A stretch of DNA of 64,000 bases from Roseateles sp049532965 (lineage in GTDB: Bacteria; Pseudomonadota; Gammaproteobacteria; Burkholderiales; Burkholderiaceae_C), in the NCBI RefSeq assembly GCF_049532965.1, contig NZ_CP186694.1:868001-932000 (forward strand). Direction: 5' to 3'. Within the stretch, counting starts at the first letter, position 1; each line of letters begins with the position of its first letter. The notes under the pieces were generated by a model. The model did no database searches. It was not told where the DNA came from and saw only the letters and a list, made by a program, of their open reading frames with translations. Below are positions 32,387-40,378 of the stretch, piece after piece. Made by a program: the position numbers and the translations under genes.

Positions 32387-34303
32387 ATGTTTGATTTCGT
32401 TCGCAAGCACACGCGGCTGTTTCAGTTCATCCTGCTGATCCTGATCCTGCCGTCCTTCGTGCTGCTGGGGGTGGAGGGCTATAGCCGCTTCATGGACGGC
32501 AGCAACGCGGCGGTCGCCACCGTCGACGGCCAGAAGATCACGCAGGCCGAGTGGGACGCGGCGCAGCGCCAGCAGGTCGAGCGCATGCGGCAGCAGGCGC
32601 CGACGATGGACCCCAAGGTCTTCGAGTCGCCGGAAGTGCGCAAGGATGTGCTGGAGAACCTGGTGCGCGAGCGTGTGCTGGCCGCGGTGGTTGCGAACGA
32701 GCACCGTGCCATCACCGACGAGCAACTGGAAGAGATCCTGCGCACGGATCCGCAACTGGCCGCGCTGCGCGGACCGCAGGCCAAGCAGTTGCTGGCGGCG
32801 CAGGGCATGACGGTGGACAGCTTCCTGCAGCGTCTGCGCCAGGAGCTGCAGATGAACGGCGTGCTGGGTCCGATCGCGCAGAGCGCGTTGCCCACGCAGG
32901 CCAGCGCGACGCTTGCCTTCGATGCGCTGCTGCAGCAGCGTGAGCTGCAGTTCCAGAGCTTCTCCGCGAAGGACTTTGCCGCGTCGCTGACGCCGAAGGA
33001 TGCGGAACTCGAGGCCTACTACAAGGAGCCGAAGGTCTCGTCGAAGTTCCAGCTGCCGGAGAGCGCGGACATCGAGTACGTGGCACTGGACGCGTCCGCG
33101 CTGCAGGCTGGCGTGACGGTGAACGCCGACGAAGTGCAGAAGTTCTACGAGCAGAACAAGGCGCGCTACACGACCGATGAGGAGCGTCGCGCGAGCCACA
33201 TTCTGATCAAGGCACCGGAGGATATGCCGGCGGCGGACAAGGCCAAGGCGAAGGCCAAGGCCGAGGAGCTGCTGGCTGAGGCGCGCAAGAACCCGGCGGG
33301 TTTCGCCGAGCTGGCGAAGAAGCACTCTCAGGACCCGGGCTCCGCGGAGCGTGGCGGCGATCTGGATTTCTTCGGCAAGGGCGCGATGGTCAAGCCGTTC
33401 GAGGATGCCGTGTACGCGATGAAGAAGGGCGAGATCAGCAACGTGGTCCAGTCCGACTTCGGTTATCACATCATTCAGCTCACGGATGTGCGCGGCGGTC
33501 AGGTGCGTCCGTTCGAGACGGTCAAGGCGGACATCGAGACGGAGCTGCGCAAGCAGCTGGCGCAGAAGCGCTACACCGAGCTGGCCGAGGACTTCGGCAA
33601 CACCGTGTATGAGCAGAGCGATTCGCTGAAGCCGGCGGCCGACAAGTTCAAGCTGACGATCCAGAAGGCGACGGTGCAGCGCAAGCCTGCGCCGGATGCG
33701 ACGGGGCCATTGGCCTCGCCGAAGCTGCTGGAGGCGGTGTTCGATGCGGACTCGCTGAAGAACAAGCGCAACACGGCGGCGATCGAGGCGGGCGGCAATC
33801 AACTGGTGTCGGCGCGCGTGGTGGCGTACAAGCCGGCGCGGGTGCCGCCGCTGGCGGAGGTCAAGGCTGCCGTGACGGCTGCATGGGTGCAGGAGCATGC
33901 GGCGCAGGCGGCGAAGAAGGCGGGCGAGGCCCGTCTGGCCGAGTTGCAGAAGGGCGGCGATGCGAAGGGCCTGGGCCAGCCGGTGACGGTGTCGCGCGCC
34001 AAGCCGGGCGTGCTGCCGCAGAAGGCGCTGGATCAGGTCATGCGCACGGATGCCTCGAAGCTTCCGGCGTTTGTCGGTGTCGACGCGGGGGATGGCAACT
34101 ATCTGGTCGTGAAGATCGACAAGGTGGTGGCGCGTGATCCGGCGCTGATCGACGCGAAGCGTGCGTCCGAGCAGTACGCGCGGGCGTGGAGTGCGGTCGA
34201 GATGCAGAGCTACTACAACGTGCTCAAGGCGGAGTACAAGGCGTCGATCAAGCCGTCGGTGCTGCAGTCCGTGACGGCGTCCGCGTCGGCGCCGGCGAAC
34301 TGA
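32387..34303 (+). CDS. ppiD: Periplasmic folding chaperone PpiD (SurA-N/parvulin)
   Basis: A 638-residue inner-membrane-anchored chaperone. One N-terminal transmembrane helix (FQFILLILILPSFVLLG) is followed by a SurA-N-like helical domain and a parvulin domain at about 265-365 (ASHILIK, GFAELAKKHSQDPGSAERGGDLDFFGKG, VQSDFGYHIIQL). A C-terminal helical part completes the clamp. It works at the SecYEG exit on newly exported proteins. The ATG at 32387 follows GAGG; an in-frame TTG lies two codons upstream. Codon choice in the last third is lysine/alanine-rich but the frame is intact. Confidence 0.95.
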   Translation: MFDFVRKHTRLFQFILLILILPSFVLLGVEGYSRFMDGSNAAVATVDGQKITQAEWDAAQRQQVERMRQQAPTMDPKVFESPEVRKDVLENLVRERVLAAVVANEHRAITDEQLEEILRTDPQLAALRGPQAKQLLAAQGMTVDSFLQRLRQELQMNGVLGPIAQSALPTQASATLAFDALLQQRELQFQSFSAKDFAASLTPKDAELEAYYKEPKVSSKFQLPESADIEYVALDASALQAGVTVNADEVQKFYEQNKARYTTDEERRASHILIKAPEDMPAADKAKAKAKAEELLAEARKNPAGFAELAKKHSQDPGSAERGGDLDFFGKGAMVKPFEDAVYAMKKGEISNVVQSDFGYHIIQLTDVRGGQVRPFETVKADIETELRKQLAQKRYTELAEDFGNTVYEQSDSLKPAADKFKLTIQKATVQRKPAPDATGPLASPKLLEAVFDADSLKNKRNTAAIEAGGNQLVSARVVAYKPARVPPLAEVKAAVTAAWVQEHAAQAAKKAGEARLAELQKGGDAKGLGQPVTVSRAKPGVLPQKALDQVMRTDASKLPAFVGVDAGDGNYLVVKIDKVVARDPALIDAKRASEQYARAWSAVEMQSYYNVLKAEYKASIKPSVLQSVTASASAPAN

Positions 34304-34376
34304 GCGCGTTGGCGGATCAGGTTGAGGGATGCGCGTGCGCGGTCCGAAGAATTTTCAAGCGGATCGCAGAAAGTGC

Positions 34377-34405
34377 TTCCCACAGAGGAGAAACTCAGCC
34401 ATAAT
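34377..34405 (+). promoter_or_regulatory. Possible sigma70 promoter for tRNA-His
   Basis: CATAAT at 34400-34405 matches a -10 element closely; TTCCCA at 34377-34382, with a 17-bp spacer, is a weak -35. The tRNA starts 14 bp after the -10. The call rests only on these two hexamers and their position. Confidence 0.4.
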
Positions 34406-34418
34406 CTAAGGCTTCTCC

Positions 34419-34495
34419 GGTGGCTGTAGCTCAGTTGGTAGAGTCCCAGATTGTGATTCTGGTTGTCGTGGGTTCGAGTCCCATCAGCCACCCCA
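34419..34495 (+). tRNA. tRNA-His (anticodon GTG)
   Basis: A 77-nt cloverleaf including the extra G at -1 typical of tRNA-His: acceptor G+GTGGCTG with CAGCCAC+C, anticodon stem CCAGA/TCTGG, loop TTGTGAT giving anticodon GTG, and T-arm GTGGG-TTCGAGT-CCCAT. CCA is encoded at 34493-34495. Confidence 0.97.
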
Positions 34496-34504
34496 CCGAA
34501 TAGA

Positions 34505-34540
34505 AAAAAGCCCGCACGACGAAAGTCCTGCGGGCTTTTT
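34505..34540. terminator. Rho-independent terminator after tRNA-His
   Basis: AAAAAGCCCGCA (34505-34516) pairs with TGCGGGCTTTTT (34529-34540) across a 12-base loop and ends in a T-run. It is positioned 10 bp after the tRNA CCA. Confidence 0.88.
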
Positions 34541-34611
34541 GTTTTGCGCGTTATCAACGCGCCCTCGCACCCAAACCGCGACGATCCGGCCTTTCCACTC
34601 CCGGATCCGTC

Positions 34612-35814
34612 ATGACCTCCCCCTCGCTTCTCGATCGCGTCCGCACGGCCGGCTTGCGCCCCTTGCAATTGGCCGGCCGCGAATTGCTCCCCATCGTGCA
34701 GGGCGGCATGGGCGTCGGCATCTCGGCGCACCGGCTCGCCGGCAGCGTGGCGGGGCAGGGCGCCTGGGGCACGATCGCGTCGGTCGACCTCCGCCGGCAC
34801 CACCCCGATCTCATGGCCCGCAGCGAAGGACTGCGCGATGGCGACGAGAAGAAATCCGTCATCGAACGCGCCAACCAGGAAGCGCTCGCTCGTGAGATCT
34901 CGCAGGCCCGTCAGCTCGCCAGTGGCCATGGACTCCTCGCGGTCAATGTGATGCGCGCGGTCAGCGATTACGCCGCCTCGGTCCGCACCGCGCTTGAGGC
35001 CGGCATCGACGCGCTGGTGGTGGGCGCCGGCCTGCCCCTCGACCTCCCGGAACTGGCGCAGGACCATCCGCGCACGGCCCTCGTGCCCATCCTCTCCGAC
35101 GCGCGCGGCGTCGCGCTGCTCTGGAAGAAGTGGGAGCGCCGCCATCGCCTGCCGAGCGCCCTCGTCATCGAGCATCCCGCTCACGCCGGCGGCCACCTCG
35201 GCGCCGCACGCGTTGCCGACCTGGGCGATACCCGCTTCGACTTCGAGAACGTCCTCCCCGCCGTGCGCCAGTTGATCCGCGATGCCGGCGTCGAAGGGCA
35301 GGTGCCCGTCATCGCCGCGGGCGGCGTGCGTCGATGCGAGGACATCCAGCGCCTCCAGTCGCTCGGCGCCGATGCGGTCCAGCTCGGCACGCCCTTCGTG
35401 GCGACGCAGGAGTGCGATGCCCATCCCGCCTTCAAGCAGGTGCTGGCCGAGGCAAAGGACGAGGATCTCGTCGAGTTCTGCAGCGTCGCCGGACTCCCCG
35501 CCCGAGCCGTCATGACGCCCTGGCTGAAGAAGTACCTCGGTGCGGAAGCCCGTCTGCAGTCCATGGCCCAGCTCAAGAAGCGCTGCACGATGGCCTTCGA
35601 CTGCCTCAGCCAGTGCGGACTGCGCGACGGCCTCAAGACCTGGGGGCAGTTCTGCATCGACCAGCGACTCGCCTCGGCGCTCCGCGGCGAGGTCACCAAG
35701 GGGCTGTTCTTCCGCGGCCGCGGTCCTTTGCCGTTCGGACCCCAGGTCGCCAGCGTGCGGCAATTGCTCGAGCGCCTGCTGACCCCCGGCATTCCCGTCG
35801 GTACCCCGGCATGA
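34612..35814 (+). CDS. Nitronate monooxygenase (2-nitropropane dioxygenase family)
   Basis: A 400-residue FMN-dependent TIM-barrel enzyme. Family marks are IVQGGMGVGIS at the N-terminus, the catalytic-His segment IEHPAHAGGHLG, VPVIAAGGV with ADAVQLGTPFVAT for FMN phosphate binding, and a Cys-rich C-terminal part. Related enzymes oxidise alkyl nitronates such as propionate-3-nitronate to protect the cell, but several members are NADH:quinone reductases instead, so the substrate is uncertain. It is monocistronic or loosely linked to the DUF4010 gene 27 bp downstream. The start is directly supported only by family N-terminus alignment. Confidence 0.85.
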   Translation: MTSPSLLDRVRTAGLRPLQLAGRELLPIVQGGMGVGISAHRLAGSVAGQGAWGTIASVDLRRHHPDLMARSEGLRDGDEKKSVIERANQEALAREISQARQLASGHGLLAVNVMRAVSDYAASVRTALEAGIDALVVGAGLPLDLPELAQDHPRTALVPILSDARGVALLWKKWERRHRLPSALVIEHPAHAGGHLGAARVADLGDTRFDFENVLPAVRQLIRDAGVEGQVPVIAAGGVRRCEDIQRLQSLGADAVQLGTPFVATQECDAHPAFKQVLAEAKDEDLVEFCSVAGLPARAVMTPWLKKYLGAEARLQSMAQLKKRCTMAFDCLSQCGLRDGLKTWGQFCIDQRLASALRGEVTKGLFFRGRGPLPFGPQVASVRQLLERLLTPGIPVGTPA

Positions 35815-35841
35815 ACGCATCGACTGCAGGATGATCTGCGG

Positions 35842-37155
35842 ATGGACTCTTCTACCTCCGCGCTTCACCTGGCCTCCGCACTGCTGGTTGGCTTGATCGT
35901 CGGCCTCGAACGCGGCTGGCGCGATCGCGGTCTCGCGGAAGGAGAGCGCATGGCGGGCCTGCGCACCTTTGCGTTGCTGGGCCTGCTCGGCGGTGTGCTC
36001 GCGGTGCTTCAACCGATGCTCGGCGCCGGACCGTTGGTGGCAGGACTCGCCGGCGTGGCGGCTGTGTTCGCGCTGGCCTTCGCCGTCGCCTTCCAGGCCT
36101 CGGGAAGCCGCAGCCTCACCTCGATCGTCGCCGCGCTGCTGACGCTGGCCCTCGGGGCGCTCGCCGGCCTGGGGCAACCCGCGCTGGCCATCGGCTGCGC
36201 CGTGACGACCGCCGTGCTGCTCGACCTCAAGCCGGTGCTGCATGGCTGGCTGCGCCTGGTGGCCGCGGACGAACTGCGCGCCGCGCTGCAACTCGGCGTG
36301 CTGTCCGCCGTGATCTGGCCGTTGTTGCCCGATGTCGGCATGGGCCCCTACGGTGCGCTCAATCCGCATCAGCTGTGGTTTGCCGTTGTGCTGGTCGCCG
36401 GCCTGTCCCTCGCGGGACACTTCGCGATGCGCCTGGCCGGGGCGCGCCGCGGTGCCTTGCTGACCGGCGTGCTGGGCGGGCTGGCGTCCTCCACGGCGGT
36501 CACCGTCACGCTGGCGCGGCGGGCGCGCCAGCAGTCCACCGCTTCGTCGACGCTGGCGGCTGGCGTGATGGTGGCGTGCGCGGTGATGTTCGTTCGCATC
36601 GGCGTGCTGCTCGCCGCGATGGCGCCCGCGTTGCTGCCGTCGATGGCCGGGCCGCTGGCCGTCATGGCGCTGGCGGTGTCCGGTGTTGGAGCGTGGTCCT
36701 GGCGCCTTGGCAGACACGAGGAAGCGGCACAGGCCGACGCAACGGGCGCCGAAACAGGTGCCGAAACAGGAGACGCCGAGCAGGCCGACACCCACCCTCA
36801 AGCTCGATACGACCTGATGAGCGCCTTGCTCTTCGCGGCGATGATGGCCGCCGTGAGCGTGCTCACACGGGCCTTGCTCGATCGGTGGGGCGACATGGGG
36901 CTGTACGCGCTGGCCGCACTGTCGGGGCTGGCGGACGTCGACGCCATGACCGTGTCGATCGCCCGCATGCATGGCCTCCACAGCGTGGCGGGCCCGGCAG
37001 CCACGGCGGCCTTGCTGATCCTGATCGCCAGCAACCTGCTCTCGAAGGCCGTGATGGCCGGAACCCTCGGTGGGCGAGCCTTGGGCTGGCCGGTGGCGGT
37101 GGGCTTCGCCGTGGCGATCGCGGCCGGCGCGGTGACCCTGGCCGCGTCGGGTTGA
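35842..37155 (+). CDS. MgtC/SapB-DUF4010 family membrane protein
   Basis: A 437-residue polytopic protein. The N-terminal about 140 residues resemble the MgtC/SapB fold (LLVGLIVGLERGW, GLRTFALLGLLGG), and the C-terminal region matches DUF4010 (GLASSTAVTVTLARRA, LSGLADVDAMTVSIARM). About twelve hydrophobic helices flank a short acidic cytoplasmic loop with a GAETGAETG duplication near residues 300-312. The family's role is unknown; MgtC itself affects Mg2+ and phosphate homeostasis, but that cannot be carried over. It lies between the nitronate monooxygenase gene and bluB. Confidence 0.8.
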   Translation: MDSSTSALHLASALLVGLIVGLERGWRDRGLAEGERMAGLRTFALLGLLGGVLAVLQPMLGAGPLVAGLAGVAAVFALAFAVAFQASGSRSLTSIVAALLTLALGALAGLGQPALAIGCAVTTAVLLDLKPVLHGWLRLVAADELRAALQLGVLSAVIWPLLPDVGMGPYGALNPHQLWFAVVLVAGLSLAGHFAMRLAGARRGALLTGVLGGLASSTAVTVTLARRARQQSTASSTLAAGVMVACAVMFVRIGVLLAAMAPALLPSMAGPLAVMALAVSGVGAWSWRLGRHEEAAQADATGAETGAETGDAEQADTHPQARYDLMSALLFAAMMAAVSVLTRALLDRWGDMGLYALAALSGLADVDAMTVSIARMHGLHSVAGPAATAALLILIASNLLSKAVMAGTLGGRALGWPVAVGFAVAIAAGAVTLAASG

Positions 37156-37192
37156 GCCGGCGCGCGGCGCGCGCTTCTCTCACAATGCCGCC

Positions 37193-37861
37193 ATGACCAC
37201 GCCGTCCCCCTCCGCTGATCCGTCCCCGCTCTTCGACGCCGCCGAACGCGCCGCCGTTTATCGGGCGATCGCGCTTCGCCGCGACATGCGGCACTTCATG
37301 CCGTCCCCGCCGCTGCCGGACGAGCTGCTCGAGCGCCTGCTTCAAGCCGCCCATGCCGCGCCGTCCGTCGGGCTGATGCAGCCTTGGCGCTTCATGCGCC
37401 TGAGCTCACCCGCCTGGCGCGAACGCCTGTTCCCGATCGTCGAGGCCGAACGGCAGCGCACCGCCGCGGCCCTCGACGAGCGCGGCGCCGAGTTCCTGCG
37501 CCTGAAGGTCGAGGGCCTGCGCGACTGCGCCGAGTTGCTCGCCGTGGTCCTCGCGCCGGACGACGGCACGGTCTTCGGACGACTCAGCCAGCCGCGCGAG
37601 ATGGCGTGGTGTTCGGCGGCGTGCGCGGTCCAGAACCTGTGGCTCGCGGCGCGTGCGGAGAACCTCGGCCTGGGTTGGGTGTCGATGTTCGACCCGCCGG
37701 AGTTGGCGCGGGCCCTCGCTCTACCGGAAGGCGCGGAGCCGCTCGGTCTGCTGTGCCTCGGCCCGGTGCCGCGCTTCTACGACCAGCCGATGCTCGAGGA
37801 AACCGGATGGCGGCATGCGCGGCCGCTGCGCGAGATGCTGATGGCGCCGCCGCCGCTGTGA
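37193..37861 (+). CDS. bluB: 5,6-dimethylbenzimidazole synthase BluB
   Basis: A 222-residue flavin-destructase of the nitroreductase fold that cannibalises reduced FMN with O2 to make the lower ligand of vitamin B12. BluB-specific segments are YRAIALRRDMRHF, AAPSVGLMQPWRF and LGWVSMFDPPELA, and overall length is normal. No other cobalamin gene and no B12 riboswitch is seen nearby; the leader is only 37 bp. It is convergent with the GGDEF/EAL gene, 30 bp away. Confidence 0.92.
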   Translation: MTTPSPSADPSPLFDAAERAAVYRAIALRRDMRHFMPSPPLPDELLERLLQAAHAAPSVGLMQPWRFMRLSSPAWRERLFPIVEAERQRTAAALDERGAEFLRLKVEGLRDCAELLAVVLAPDDGTVFGRLSQPREMAWCSAACAVQNLWLAARAENLGLGWVSMFDPPELARALALPEGAEPLGLLCLGPVPRFYDQPMLEETGWRHARPLREMLMAPPPL

Positions 37862-37891
37862 GGCACCCACGGTGGCACCTCAGCGGGCGCT

Positions 37892-39724
37892 TCAGAGAGC
37901 ACCGCGCTGGACCGCCTCGCGCGCGAGCAGCGCTTCCACCTGATCCGGCGGGACCGGCTTGCAGAAGCCGAAGCCCTGCATCAGGTCGCAGCCCATGGCG
38001 ATCAGCGCCGCCTCGTCGGCCTCGAGCTCCACGCCCTCCGCGACGACGGCCATCCGCATTGCATGCGCGACGCGGACCATCGATTCCACCAGCATGCGCG
38101 AGTCGTCGTTGGCCGACAGGCCGTGTACGAACAACCGGTCGATCTTGATCTTGCGGCAACGCAACCGGCGCAGGTAGGCGAGCGAGCTGTAGCCGGTGCC
38201 GAAGTCGTCGATCGCCAGCGCGTAGCCCAGCCCCTGCAGCGTGAAGACGAAGGAATCGGGCTTGTCGATGTCCTCGAAGCTCACGCTTTCGGTGAGCTCG
38301 AACTCGACCTCGCCAGGTCCGAGCTGCAGCGTCTTGAGCTGCTGCAGGAACCGCTCGCGGTGCTGCGGCTTGCGGCACTGCTGCCATGACAGGTTGAGCG
38401 CCACCGGTGGGCAGTTCAGGCCCTTGGCGCGCCAGTGGTCCAGGTCCCGCCGCAGTTGCGCCAGCATCGCCAGGCCGAGTTCCACGATCAGTCCTGAGGT
38501 CTCCGCGACCGGCACGAACTCGCCCGGCGAGACCCATCCGCGCTCGGGGTGGTGCCAGCGCGCGAGCGCCTCGAAGCCCCGGATGCGCCGACTCGCGTCG
38601 TACTGCGGCTGGTACGCGAGCTGGAACTCCCCCTGGATCAGGCCCTCGCGGATGTCGTTCTCCAGCGCCAGCCGCGACTGCAGCGCCTCGCCGATCTGCG
38701 GCGTGAACAGCTGGAAGCTGTCCTTGCCCATCTGCTTGGCCTGACGCATCGCCGCGTCCGCGCAGCGCATCGCGTCGCTGGCGTCGTCCGCGTGGTCGGG
38801 CAGCAGCACGCCGCCGGTGCTGGCATGCAGATGCAGCCAATGGCCGTCGAAGAACAGCGGCTGCGCCAGCCCCGTCTGCAGGCGCGTCGCGTACGCCTGC
38901 AGCGCCGCATGGTCTGGCCGCGGCGAGAGCAGCACCGCAAACTCGTCGGCGGACAGCCGTGCCGCGGCATCGCCGGGCCGGCAGAGCTGACGCAGCCGTT
39001 GCCCGGTCGCTTGCAGCACCGCGTCGCCAGCCGCGTGGCCGAACTGGTCGTTGATCTGCGTGAAGTTGTCCAGGTCCAGCAGCAACAGCGCCGCGCCGCC
39101 GTCCTGGCGCAGGGCCTTCTCCAGCAACTGTCGAAGGTGCTCGCGGTTGGGCAGGTCGGTGAGCGCGTCGAAGCGGGCGAGGTAACGGGTGCGCCGCTCG
39201 GCCTCCTTCATCTTCGCGCGCAGCCGCTTGGACAGCAGCCAGGCCAGGCCGCCAGTGGCGACCAGCGTGCCGAGCGTCGCGCCGATGAACTGCGCCAGGT
39301 CCCACCACATCGGCAGCCGGCTTGCCTCCACAGCCAGCACACCGACGCGCCGCCCGTCGGCCTCGACCGGCACCTCCAGCGCCACCTGGCCGACCCATTC
39401 CTCCAGGCGCGAGCGCTGCGCCGGCGGCCGCGTGTAGATCGTGAACAGGCTGCCGTCGTTCTTCAGCAGCCGCGCCTGCAGCGTGCCCGGGTTCTGATGC
39501 AGCGCATGCAGGATCTCGCGGGCCTCATCCCGGCTGTCGAAGACCATCGCCGCCGAGGCGGTCTGCGCGACGATGCCGGCCTGCGTGCGCAGGTCGTCCA
39601 GTTGCCGGTCCTGCAGCCGCCAGTACTGCAGCACGCTGAGCAACAGGCCGAAGATCAGCAGCGCGGACAGCGCGACGGCCAGCTCGCGCCAGCGCTCGAG
39701 GGCATCCAGGGTGTTGGCCTTCAT
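37892..39724 (-). CDS. Membrane GGDEF (degenerate)-EAL cyclic-di-GMP phosphodiesterase
   Basis: A 610-residue protein. An N-terminal helix (ALSALLIFGLLLSVLQYW), a periplasmic sensor of about 110 residues and a second helix (FIGATLGTLVATGGLAWLL) precede GGDEF (about 185-340) and EAL (about 350-600) domains. The diguanylate-cyclase signature is degenerate, SADEF instead of GGDEF, though the upstream RxxD inhibitory-site pattern (RPGD) is kept. The EAL domain is intact: FEALARW, ALNLS, ELTES, IDDFGTGYSS, KIDRLFV. It is therefore probably a phosphodiesterase with a regulatory GGDEF. The start overlaps the YfiR-like stop (ATGA), and a TonB receptor lies further upstream. Confidence 0.9.
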   Translation of the reverse strand: MKANTLDALERWRELAVALSALLIFGLLLSVLQYWRLQDRQLDDLRTQAGIVAQTASAAMVFDSRDEAREILHALHQNPGTLQARLLKNDGSLFTIYTRPPAQRSRLEEWVGQVALEVPVEADGRRVGVLAVEASRLPMWWDLAQFIGATLGTLVATGGLAWLLSKRLRAKMKEAERRTRYLARFDALTDLPNREHLRQLLEKALRQDGGAALLLLDLDNFTQINDQFGHAAGDAVLQATGQRLRQLCRPGDAAARLSADEFAVLLSPRPDHAALQAYATRLQTGLAQPLFFDGHWLHLHASTGGVLLPDHADDASDAMRCADAAMRQAKQMGKDSFQLFTPQIGEALQSRLALENDIREGLIQGEFQLAYQPQYDASRRIRGFEALARWHHPERGWVSPGEFVPVAETSGLIVELGLAMLAQLRRDLDHWRAKGLNCPPVALNLSWQQCRKPQHRERFLQQLKTLQLGPGEVEFELTESVSFEDIDKPDSFVFTLQGLGYALAIDDFGTGYSSLAYLRRLRCRKIKIDRLFVHGLSANDDSRMLVESMVRVAHAMRMAVVAEGVELEADEAALIAMGCDLMQGFGFCKPVPPDQVEALLAREAVQRGAL

Positions 39725-40335
39725 GGGGCAGGGGACTGGTGACGGACGTAGCGCGCCAGGCGCAGCAGCTTGGCGCTGATGGCCAGGCCGGCTCGCCGCG
39801 CAGCGTCGAGATCGATGTCGAAGACGATACGCCCATCCTCGATCTGGAGGTTGAGCATGGCGCCGTGGTCCAGCATGCCCGCGCCGTCGGCCACGACCAG
39901 CACCGGCAGCCGTTCCAGCTGCGCCCGCCACGCGGGTTGCGGCTCAGGCATGAACACAAGGTGGCAAGTGCCGAGTTGCTCCAGGCGCACGGCGCGCCTG
40001 ACCTCGATCGCGAGCTGCCGGATCGAGCGGCCCGCCAGGTCCTGGAGCGCCGCCTCGACCCGACCGTCACCCGCCGTGCACACCTGGAGCCGGCGACCCG
40101 CCTCGTGCTCGGCGGGCCAGGTGACGAACATCAGCGCGCGATAGATCACCTCGGCCTTGAGCGCCTCGGCGCCGGACGCCTCCGCCGCCGCGGCCCTGGG
40201 CGCCAGCACGCCGCACAAGGCGAGCAGCAGCAGGGAGACGGCGGTCCAGCGGTGACCCGCGCGCGCACCGGCCGCGCCGTGCCTCGGCATGGCGCAGCGC
40301 TCGGAACGGCAATCGACGGAGACCGGACGCGTCAT
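39721..40335 (-). CDS. YfiR-family (DUF4154) periplasmic regulator
   Basis: A 204-residue exported protein with a late signal peptide (LLLLALCGVLAPRAAAAE). The DUF4154 body shows ALKAEVIYRALMFVTWPA, GTCHLVFMP and a C-terminal ISAKLLRLARYVRH. In Pseudomonas, YfiR binds and represses the periplasmic part of the cyclase YfiN (TpbB). Here the coupled downstream partner is a GGDEF/EAL protein, so YfiR may control a phosphodiesterase. The Met at 40290 gives a shorter N-terminus and may be the real start. It sits 43 bp after the TonB receptor stop in the same operon. Confidence 0.85.
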   Translation of the reverse strand: MTRPVSVDCRSERCAMPRHGAAGARAGHRWTAVSLLLLALCGVLAPRAAAAEASGAEALKAEVIYRALMFVTWPAEHEAGRRLQVCTAGDGRVEAALQDLAGRSIRQLAIEVRRAVRLEQLGTCHLVFMPEPQPAWRAQLERLPVLVVADGAGMLDHGAMLNLQIEDGRIVFDIDLDAARRAGLAISAKLLRLARYVRHQSPAP

Positions 40336-40378
40336 CGTGAGGGGTTCAGAAATGCATCAGGAGGCTGTCAGGAGGCCA

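Noticed and set aside
37156..37192. Cobalamin riboswitch controlling bluB.
   Set aside because: The leader is only 37 bp and shows no B12-box-like sequence. The 107-bp gap before the nearby TonB receptor is also too short.
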